64,000 bases of DNA from positions 62,001-126,000 of the forward strand of contig JBOEGH010000008.1 of the NCBI GenBank assembly GCA_050633325.1, in the 5' to 3' direction. The notes under the pieces are model-generated. The model searched no databases, was not told the origin of the DNA, and worked only from the letters and a program-made list of their open reading frames with translations. The stretch is from UBA1672 sp050633325 (lineage in GTDB: Bacteria; Pseudomonadota; Alphaproteobacteria; Micavibrionales; Micavibrionaceae). The position numbers were made by a program, and so were the translations under genes. Of this stretch, positions 57,435 to 64,000 are shown in pieces; positions within the stretch are counted from its first letter, which is position 1; every line of letters starts with the position of its first letter.

Positions 57435-58649
57435 TTATTTCCTATTGATTAGTATCTGCAGTAAAAATGTTAGGCTGCTTAATAATAAGAAACTGAAAAT
57501 TATCGGTATTGGCGTGCCAGCGTAAAATTGCCCAATGATAGTTCCTAAAGCAAGAGATATTGCAGATGACAATACGCTGATTGTTGTCGATGCCACCCCC
57601 GCAATATGCCCCATATGTTCCATTGCTATGGCGTTTACATTTCCGAATAATAATCCCAAAAAGAAAAATACAATTACGGCATATATCATAAATTGCCATA
57701 GGGGTTGTTGTTGGTCGCTTAGTGAATTGAGTGCAAGGAATGATCCTGACACTATGATTATTGCAATCAGGGAATAGTGGCAAATGTTCTGCATGGCCAT
57801 GATTTTTACGATGTATGAATTTACCAAAGATGCGATTCCCAGTGACAATGCGATTATCCCGAAATACAGGGGGAACATATCGCCCGTATTGTAATATTCT
57901 TGAAATATCTGTTGTGCAGAGTTCAGATATCCAATCAGCATCGCAAATATTAATCCGGTACAAATAGTATATCCGAAGGCTAGCCTGTGCGTTATAACTT
58001 CACGAACACCGCTTAGTATGGTTTTTAATTTGAATGGTGTGCGGCGTTCTTGTGGTAGTGTCTCTGGTAATCTGAAATAAATCCAAATCAATACCAATAC
58101 AGAAACGCCAAGCAGTACCGCGAATATCATTCGCCAATTTGAAACCATTAATATTGCCTGCCCTAATGTTGGGGCGATGGCGGGGACAAGTATGAATATA
58201 GACATGATAAATGACATGACCCTTGCCATTTCCTGTCCTTTGTATCTGTCACGTATCATTGCAGTACTAATGATACGTGGTGCGGCAACCCCGATGCCTT
58301 GTAAAAAGCGTCCAGCCAACATTATAGGAAAATTTTGCGCAGTTACACTTATTATGCTTCCGATAATAAATATGGTAATTCCGATATAAATTGAATGTTT
58401 ACGCCCAAAGCTGTCTGACATGGGGCCGTAAAATATCTGGCCTAAGGTGAACCCTAAAAATAAGAATACAACGATATATTGCGGTGTATTATCACCAACA
58501 GCACCTAAATCTTTACCTATTAACGGCAAAGCAGGCAGCATTGTGTCAATTGACAATGCTGTAAGCGAAATAAGCAACGCCATAAGCGCGACAAATTCTA
58601 TGAATGATGTTTCTTTTGTATTCTTTAACATGGGTGCCTTATACGCCAT
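57435..58649 (-). CDS. Bcr/CflA-type MFS multidrug transporter
   Basis: The protein has 404 residues and 12 predicted membrane segments. The MFS loop motif between helices 2 and 3 is GPMSDSFGRKHS, and the family start ALSIDTMLPALPLIGKDL is typical of the DHA1 Bcr/CflA group. VAAPRIISTAMIRDRYKGQE in the helix 4-5 loop also fits. It would export drugs or small metabolites with protons. The ATG at codon 7 is an alternative start. Its stop is 1 bp from that of mltG (convergent). Confidence 0.92.
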   Translation of the reverse strand: MAYKAPMLKNTKETSFIEFVALMALLISLTALSIDTMLPALPLIGKDLGAVGDNTPQYIVVFLFLGFTLGQIFYGPMSDSFGRKHSIYIGITIFIIGSIISVTAQNFPIMLAGRFLQGIGVAAPRIISTAMIRDRYKGQEMARVMSFIMSIFILVPAIAPTLGQAILMVSNWRMIFAVLLGVSVLVLIWIYFRLPETLPQERRTPFKLKTILSGVREVITHRLAFGYTICTGLIFAMLIGYLNSAQQIFQEYYNTGDMFPLYFGIIALSLGIASLVNSYIVKIMAMQNICHYSLIAIIIVSGSFLALNSLSDQQQPLWQFMIYAVIVFFFLGLLFGNVNAIAMEHMGHIAGVASTTISVLSSAISLALGTIIGQFYAGTPIPIIFSFLLLSSLTFLLQILINRK

Positions 58650-58732
58650 TGGTTTATAATTTAATACTGATTGTTCATATTAATAGTCAGACAAAGGTTG
58701 TCTTTATTATCGTTTATTTGTATGAATGCCTT

Positions 58733-59995
58733 ATGACATCTCTTAAAATTACAAAATTATCAAATGGTTTGCGTGTTGTAACAGATATTGTGACTTCCGT
58801 TGAAAGCGTGGCTGTCGGTGCGTGGATCGGTGTTGGCACACGTAATGAAGATTTAATCCATAACGGTACCGCACATATGGTTGAACATATGTTGTTTAAG
58901 GGCACAAAGACGCGTAACGCATTAGAAATCGCGCAAGCAATTGAAAATGTCGGCGGTCATATAAATGCTTATACCAGTCGTGAACTGACCAGCTATCATG
59001 TTCATCTCTTAAAAAATGACCTGCCGTTGGCGTTAGATATTTTGTCGGATATCGTCCAAAACTCTACAATGCCTGATGACGAGGTAGAGCGAGAGCGCAA
59101 TGTTATATTGCAAGAAATTGGCATGTGTCATGATACGCCTGATGAGATTATTTTTGATAACTATTTTGAGACAGCATATCCAAACCAAGCCTTCGGTGCG
59201 CCTATATTAGGGACTAATAAGATCATCGAAAATATGGGACGCGATACTTTGATGGATTTCACAAAGCAGTATTACACGCCTTCAAATATAGTTATATGCG
59301 CCAGTGGTAACATTGATCACGATAGTTTTATCCAACAAATAGAGGATAAATTTAATGCCCTGCCTGATGATAAATCTAATGTAAAATCTTCTACTAGCTA
59401 TAAAGGTGGAGAGCACAGAGAATCCCGTGATTTAGAGCAAAGCCATATTATTTTAGGCTTTCAGGGCGTATCACGTTTAAGTGATGATTATTATGCCGCG
59501 CAAACCTTGGCGACCTTAATGGGTGGAGGGATGTCTTCACGGTTATTCCAAGAAGTTCGCGAAAAACGTGGCCTTGTTTATTCTATTTACAGTTTTCATT
59601 CTGCGCATTCTGATGGTGGGCAGTTCGGGATATATGCGGGTACGGGGCCGGATAAATTACCGGAATTAATTCCTGTTATATGTGATGAAGTTAAAAAGAT
59701 AGGCGATACAATTACGCCTGAAGATCTTTCTCGTGCGAAGGCTCAACTATGTTCATCTATTTTAATTGCACGTGAATCAATGATGAGCCGCGCCGACCAG
59801 AATGCTAAGGCTATATTATTGCGGAACTCTATACGATCTCCCGAAGAAATTATCGATAGAATTAATTCTGTTGATGTTAAGTCTTTGGAAAGGGTGGCTG
59901 GTACTATATTTACATCTACTCCTACGCTTGCCGCGTTGGGGCCATTAGGTGCTTTGGAAAGTTTCGATAAAATAAAAGAACGCTTAGCGATTTAA
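58733..59995 (+). CDS. M16 family zinc peptidase (processing peptidase-like)
   Basis: The frame extends upstream to 58604, but ATG 58733 gives the family N-terminus (MTSLKITKLSNGLRVVTDIV). The 420-residue protein resembles the mitochondrial processing peptidase beta subunit. The inverted zinc motif HMVEH is in NGTAHMVEHMLFKGT at about residues 49-53, with the downstream Glu expected in EVERERNVILQEIG. GGGMSSRLFQEVREKRGLVY is the conserved second-domain motif. Likely cytoplasmic. It is divergent from the MFS gene; yqgE converges with 2 bp between stops. Confidence 0.94.
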   Translation: MTSLKITKLSNGLRVVTDIVTSVESVAVGAWIGVGTRNEDLIHNGTAHMVEHMLFKGTKTRNALEIAQAIENVGGHINAYTSRELTSYHVHLLKNDLPLALDILSDIVQNSTMPDDEVERERNVILQEIGMCHDTPDEIIFDNYFETAYPNQAFGAPILGTNKIIENMGRDTLMDFTKQYYTPSNIVICASGNIDHDSFIQQIEDKFNALPDDKSNVKSSTSYKGGEHRESRDLEQSHIILGFQGVSRLSDDYYAAQTLATLMGGGMSSRLFQEVREKRGLVYSIYSFHSAHSDGGQFGIYAGTGPDKLPELIPVICDEVKKIGDTITPEDLSRAKAQLCSSILIARESMMSRADQNAKAILLRNSIRSPEEIIDRINSVDVKSLERVAGTIFTSTPTLAALGPLGALESFDKIKERLAI

Positions 59996-59997
59996 TG

Positions 59998-60582
59998 TTA
60001 AGCGCTTCCTGCTACGCTGGATAACATTCCCGGATCAATACCAAGTTTTCCGACTGCGCGTGTCCACTTGTCCTCTGGTGCGCCTTCAAATATAAGCGCA
60101 GGGTCAGGGTCCACCACTAGCCACGCATTTTGTTGTATTTCCGCATCAAGTTGACCTGATTCCCATCCTGCATACCCTAAAATAAATAACAGGTCGTCAG
60201 GGCCTTTACCGCAGGCAACATCTTTCAGTGCATCAACTGTTCCCGTAACACCATAAGTGTTACAAACATTCATCGTATCATCACGCATGAAATCTGTGGA
60301 ATGTAGCAAGAACCCACGCGCAGATTCAACGGGCCCGCCACACATAACAGGTAAGTTCATTTCATCCAGATTAACCTTGATATCAGATTCAAATTTCAAC
60401 TGTTTTATAAGTTCAGGGAATTCTACGCCCTTCATATAGTGGTTAATAACCAAGCCCATCGCACCTTCTTCGTCATGTGCGCATATAAATATGACCGCGC
60501 GATGAAATCTGGTATCGCCCATTTCGGGCATTGCGATTAACAATTTTCCTGTTAGATAGTTATTTTGTTGCTTGCTTGCCAT
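59998..60582 (-). CDS. YqgE/AlgH family protein
   Basis: The open frame reaches 60645, but MASKQQNNYLTGKLLIAMPE from 60582 is the usual start for this family, giving 194 residues. Signatures are GKLLIAMPEMGDTRFHRAVI, CAHDEEGAMGLVINH, the MPVMCGGPVESARGFLLHS segment and FILGYAGWESGQLDAEIQQN. The family is widespread in proteobacteria (AlgH in Pseudomonas); its molecular function is not established. Longer starts remain possible. Confidence 0.9.
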   Translation of the reverse strand: MASKQQNNYLTGKLLIAMPEMGDTRFHRAVIFICAHDEEGAMGLVINHYMKGVEFPELIKQLKFESDIKVNLDEMNLPVMCGGPVESARGFLLHSTDFMRDDTMNVCNTYGVTGTVDALKDVACGKGPDDLLFILGYAGWESGQLDAEIQQNAWLVVDPDPALIFEGAPEDKWTRAVGKLGIDPGMLSSVAGSA

Positions 60583-60663
60583 GTTTTGAGGTCTTTCGCG
60601 CATTTGTTTGATTTTATCTTCACATAAAAATAAAGGGAAAATCAAATTTAATTATGTATTATA

Positions 60664-61776
60664 TCATCCTTGTTTTCTATACAGAGCAACTGTTTGCTTA
60701 ACGATGTCATGAATATTAAACTGTTTTTCTGCGCGTTTCCGGCTTTGTTTTTCCATGGATTTACGTTTATTATTATCGCTTAATATTTGTTCAATTGCGC
60801 TTGCGGTGGCATTTGCGTCTTTAACTGGTACTAGTAATCCATTTACCTTATTTTCTACTGCTTCGCGACAACCGGGGTGATCTGTGGTTACAATTGCACG
60901 ACCGGCCGCACATGATTCCAGTAAAACACGCGGTATGCCTTCACCATAATATGATGGGTACACAATCAAACTTGCTTGTGAAAGAAGAGCGGGCATATCA
61001 TTAACGCGACCCAACCATTTAACCACGCCGTCGCTGGTCATTTCCAGCATTTGTTCGCGTGATATCGCCTTTGGGTTATGTTTTGTTTCTCCGCCTGCTA
61101 TTTGGAAATCTGCTTCTATGCCTTTTGATTTTAATATACGTGCCGCTTCTACAAATATTGCCACGCCTTTTTCATGAACCAGCCTGGTAGGCATTAATAT
61201 AATAGGGGGTACTGTATCCGGACTGGTGGGTGTGAACCTGTCTAGATAAATACCTGATCCGCGTATAAGTATGGATTGTTCGGCGCGCGCGTATTTTCCT
61301 TTAACCATTAAGTTAAGGTCATCTATATTCTGGAATATCAGCTCTGTATCAGGTCGTCTGAGGATAAAGGTTAGTAATGGCCTTAATAATGTACGTAATA
61401 TAGCGGATTTTTTGCCATCACCGCGGAAAATGTACCCTAGTCCGGCTAATGTGTATATTTTTTGCGTATTTTTTGTGAAAATAGAAGATATTCCGGTAAT
61501 AAATCCGTATTTAAGGGTTACTGCGTGGATAATATCTGGTTTTTCTTGTTTTATTAGTGAGTTTATATCACGAACCATTTGTATTGCCGCGCTGATACCG
61601 AATCTATCACCTGATTTTTTAATTGGTATGATATTAAATTCAGGTGCGCGTTTTGCTGTTTCTTCATCGCCATTCATAAGTCCAATAGTGATTTCAAACC
61701 CTTTTTCTTTTGCGCTGTGCGCGACGGCCATGCGGCTTTCCCAGTCACCTGATTCAAATAAGTATAATATTTTCAT
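60664..61776 (-). CDS. Glycosyltransferase family 4
   Basis: I place the start at ATG 61776, which overlaps the asparagine synthase stop (ATGA); the frame itself runs to 61827. The 370-residue protein has a GT-B fold. N-terminal KILYLFESGDWESRMAVAHS and IIHAVTLKYGFITGISSIF belong to the acceptor half. C-terminal ILMPTRLVHEKGVAIFVEAA and the nucleotide-sugar region VYPSYYGEGIPRVLLESCAA with the E-x7-E pattern are typical of GT4. It likely adds a sugar during synthesis of a surface polysaccharide, as its partner gene suggests. Confidence 0.92.
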   Translation of the reverse strand: MKILYLFESGDWESRMAVAHSAKEKGFEITIGLMNGDEETAKRAPEFNIIPIKKSGDRFGISAAIQMVRDINSLIKQEKPDIIHAVTLKYGFITGISSIFTKNTQKIYTLAGLGYIFRGDGKKSAILRTLLRPLLTFILRRPDTELIFQNIDDLNLMVKGKYARAEQSILIRGSGIYLDRFTPTSPDTVPPIILMPTRLVHEKGVAIFVEAARILKSKGIEADFQIAGGETKHNPKAISREQMLEMTSDGVVKWLGRVNDMPALLSQASLIVYPSYYGEGIPRVLLESCAAGRAIVTTDHPGCREAVENKVNGLLVPVKDANATASAIEQILSDNNKRKSMEKQSRKRAEKQFNIHDIVKQTVALYRKQG

Positions 61777-63719
61777 TCTTCTTCTACCCATTCTTTGTGC
61801 CATGCTTGGAACATTAATACTGTCCAAAGTTTTTGCGCATGATTACCGCGGCCTTTTTGGTGCTCTTCCCAGAGTTTACCTATAACTAAATAGTTAAGTA
61901 ACCCTTGCTTACGTAACCTGTCTTCATTTATTAAATCATATGCCCATTCTTTTAAATCACCACGCAGCCAGTCGGAAATTGGTACGCTAAACCCTTGCTT
62001 TGGGCGATCGAATAGTTCTTTGGGAACATGGTTGTTTAATACCTGCCTTAACAGCCATTTCCCTTTGCCATCACGTATCTTAACATCCACAGGTAATCTC
62101 CAAACGTAATCATATATACGTGTGTCAAGAAGTGGTGCGCGCGCTTCTAAGCTTACTGCCATGCTGGCGCGGTCGACCTTGGTTAGGATATCTCCATTGA
62201 GATATGATATTGTATCCCAGTACATCATATTTTCAGCAAAACTTAAGCCATCTATATGAAGTTCAGGGTCAACCAATGGAATTATTTCTTCTTTTCCATC
62301 CTGTACAAATGTTTTCGGCGTTTTCCAGTGGCTTACAAGGCTTAAATAAACATCATTTTCGTTTGTTTTGTTTAGTATTCCTGCAAATTTATGCATATGT
62401 GCGCCAAATTGCGGGCGTGATGGGCGTAATCTATCCCAAAATGATGGGGATACAGCACTTATAGCCTGTGAAAGAGGATTACGCAGGTTTGCAGGTATAT
62501 TATTAACGGTTTTCCATGCTTTTGGTGCAGATATGTGGCGGTTATAACCACCTAACATTTCATCGCCGCCATCACCAGATAATGCCACCGTTACGTTATC
62601 TCTGGCGAATTTTGATACAAGATAAGTTGGTATCGCAGATGTATCTGCAAAAGGCTCATCAAACATTGCCGGAATTTTTTCTACTACATCCAGTGCGTCT
62701 TTTGCCTCAACATATAATTCATGGTGGTCTGTGCCAAGATGTGATGCGATTTCTTTTGCGTGTTCTGCCTCGTTAAACCCGTCTTCATTAAATCCGATTG
62801 AATATGTTTTTATCGGTTTTATCGAGTTTTTTTGCATTAATGAAACAATGGACGAGCTATCTATACCGCCTGATAAAAATGCACCAAGTGGCACATCAGA
62901 TACCATGCGATCTTTTACGCAGGTGCTTAGCAAATCTTCGAAATCATCTACAACATTTTCGTTATTTTCTATAGGATTTTGGCGCGCAGCAATTAAGGAG
63001 TCTTTATGACTCCAATAATTTTCGATAAATGGTTTTAAATCCTGACCACCGCGTAACATCCTAAGGTCAAGGGCGATCATGCTTCCTGCGGGAAGTTGCC
63101 ATACTTGTTGATATATACATAGTGGTGCAGGTACATAACCAAAACGCATATAAGATGTTAGTGATGCACGATCAATATCGCGTCTGAAATCGGGGTGCGC
63201 GCAAAGCGATTTTAGTTCAGAACCAAAGACAAGAGTTGATCCTGCCCAGCCAATGTAAAGAGGTTTTTTACCCATACGATCACGTACAAAATATAGTGCC
63301 TTGGCTTTACGATCCCAAATCGCAAAGGCAAACATGCCATTAATCTTTGGCAAGGTTTCTTCCAGTCCCCATTTTTCAATGGCGTGCAGTAATATTTCTG
63401 TGTCGCTGTTGCCTTTAAATTTTATTTTAGGATCCTCTTCAAGCTCACTACGTAGTGATTTGAAGTTATAAATCTCGCCATTATAGGTAATCATATAACG
63501 CGAAGATGAGGATTCCATAGGTTGGTGGCCGGATTCAGAAATATCCAAAATTGACAGTCTTCTATGTCCTAGTGCTAAAGGAAGGTCGGGGTCTTGCCAT
63601 ACATCACCGTTATCAGGCCCGCGTGTGGTTAATGTATTGTTCATGCGCGTTATAATATCGTGCAAACTTGCACGATCTGGCCTTGGGTCGAATGTATAAA
63701 GACCTGTTAATCCACACAT
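61773..63719 (-). CDS. asnB: Asparagine synthase (glutamine-hydrolysing)
   Basis: The frame is open to 63821, but the enzyme must begin at MCGLTGLYTF (ATG 63719) because the N-terminal Cys2 is the glutaminase nucleophile. The 648-residue protein has an N-terminal class II amidotransferase domain (MCGLTGLY, RRLSILDISESGHQPM, YNGEIYNF) and a C-terminal synthetase domain with the PP-loop LSGGIDSSSIV near residue 286 and VALSGDGGDEMLGGY. Linked to a GT4 gene by a 4-bp overlap, it probably acts in surface-glycan modification rather than bulk asparagine supply, as is common for such clusters. Confidence 0.94.
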   Translation of the reverse strand: MCGLTGLYTFDPRPDRASLHDIITRMNNTLTTRGPDNGDVWQDPDLPLALGHRRLSILDISESGHQPMESSSSRYMITYNGEIYNFKSLRSELEEDPKIKFKGNSDTEILLHAIEKWGLEETLPKINGMFAFAIWDRKAKALYFVRDRMGKKPLYIGWAGSTLVFGSELKSLCAHPDFRRDIDRASLTSYMRFGYVPAPLCIYQQVWQLPAGSMIALDLRMLRGGQDLKPFIENYWSHKDSLIAARQNPIENNENVVDDFEDLLSTCVKDRMVSDVPLGAFLSGGIDSSSIVSLMQKNSIKPIKTYSIGFNEDGFNEAEHAKEIASHLGTDHHELYVEAKDALDVVEKIPAMFDEPFADTSAIPTYLVSKFARDNVTVALSGDGGDEMLGGYNRHISAPKAWKTVNNIPANLRNPLSQAISAVSPSFWDRLRPSRPQFGAHMHKFAGILNKTNENDVYLSLVSHWKTPKTFVQDGKEEIIPLVDPELHIDGLSFAENMMYWDTISYLNGDILTKVDRASMAVSLEARAPLLDTRIYDYVWRLPVDVKIRDGKGKWLLRQVLNNHVPKELFDRPKQGFSVPISDWLRGDLKEWAYDLINEDRLRKQGLLNYLVIGKLWEEHQKGRGNHAQKLWTVLMFQAWHKEWVEEE

Positions 63720-63796
63720 TATATTTTTCCATTTTACTTCTATGGTTACTATTGATAAATCATATAGAATATTACCTAAAGAGTGAAGACACACAT

Positions 63797-64000
63797 ATGA
63801 ATATAGAAGTTTTTGTATCACCCCAAGGGCACGCAGTTTTTACATGTCATGGAGAGTTTGAAAAAGAAATTGATCAAATTGTTCTTGATGGTCAAACGGG
63901 GATAATTACATTTACATTTAGGCCTGATTATGAAGAGTGGGAACCAAATTGTGTGTTGCATGAGGATATTTGCAATAAACTGCAAAATCAATTATTCTGC
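63797..64000 (+). CDS. Unknown protein, N-terminal fragment cut by the window end
   Basis: An ATG at 63797 follows a GAGTGAAG ribosome-site-like stretch. The frame is open for 68 codons to the end of the window. The visible part (MNIEVFVSPQGHAVFTCHGE, then ITFTFRPDYEEWEPNCVLHE) looks like a small beta-rich cytoplasmic domain with three Cys. It is divergent from asnB, 77 bp between starts. No family recognised. Confidence 0.6.
   Translation, partial: MNIEVFVSPQGHAVFTCHGEFEKEIDQIVLDGQTGIITFTFRPDYEEWEPNCVLHEDICNKLQNQLFC

Noticed and set aside
1..64000. tRNA, rRNA, insertion sequences, integrase and phage genes
   Set aside because: None could be seen in the intergenic gaps or among the proteins; the window shows no direct sign of recent mobile-element insertion.

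Overview
The window looks like chromosomal DNA of an alphaproteobacterium with a fairly low GC content by eye. The evidence is gene order. A leuS-lptE-(insertion)-holA block, a compact dnaQ/coaE/aroE/maf/PPDK-regulator/secB block next to fxsA, a Tim44-like gene and mltA, and an acpP-fabF-mltG block are all arrangements typical of Rhodospirillales-like lineages. A Micavibrio-type relative is possible, but I cannot fix the genus from sequence alone.

The left third (1-24.5 kb) is mostly housekeeping. It holds the end of a possible M23-type envelope protein, an Smr-domain protein, two or three unrecognised proteins, a receiver-less OmpR-type DNA-binding protein, a YggS PLP protein, and a porin with a strong terminator and a long structured leader. 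Next come DUF3576 lipoprotein-leuS-lptE, then a two-gene insertion headed by what reads as a SAM-II riboswitch, then holA. The queuosine genes queC-queD-queE follow, and then a long minus-strand run (PPDK regulator, maf, aroE, coaE, an AEC transporter, dnaQ). Divergent fxsA and tim44-mltA and an aldo/keto reductase close this part.

The centre (24.5-54.5 kb) is a large part of a Dot/Icm-like type IVB secretion system (T4BSS). One minus-strand arm reads dotI/icmL, dotH/icmK, dotG/icmE, a dotF/icmG-position gene, a four-module IcmC/IcmD-like fusion, a single IcmD-like gene, dotN/icmJ, dotO/icmB and a small membrane-anchored protein. This is the Legionella icmLKEGCDJB order. A second minus-strand arm reads DsbC-like isomerase, an unknown 307-residue protein, a lytic transglycosylase, dotD, dotC, dotB, icmT and a PilL/TcpQ-like protein carrying an 18-bp minisatellite. 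Between the arms, on the plus strand, lie five tandem genes for divergent secreted paralogues of a family I do not recognise, followed by flgK-flgL behind a sigma-54 promoter. DotA, the coupling proteins DotL/DotM, IcmS/IcmW and IcmF/DotU are not in the window.

The right end (54.7-64 kb) is fatty-acid and envelope metabolism. It holds acpP-fabF-mltG, a Bcr/CflA-type exporter, an M16 zinc protease, a YqgE protein, and an asparagine synthase plus GT4 glycosyltransferase pair that suggests the edge of a surface polysaccharide locus. A partial unknown gene is cut by the window edge.

The most novel material is the five-paralogue array and the multi-module IcmC/D fusion within the T4BSS. Next comes the SAM-II-type leader in front of a GCS2-like ligase gene pair.
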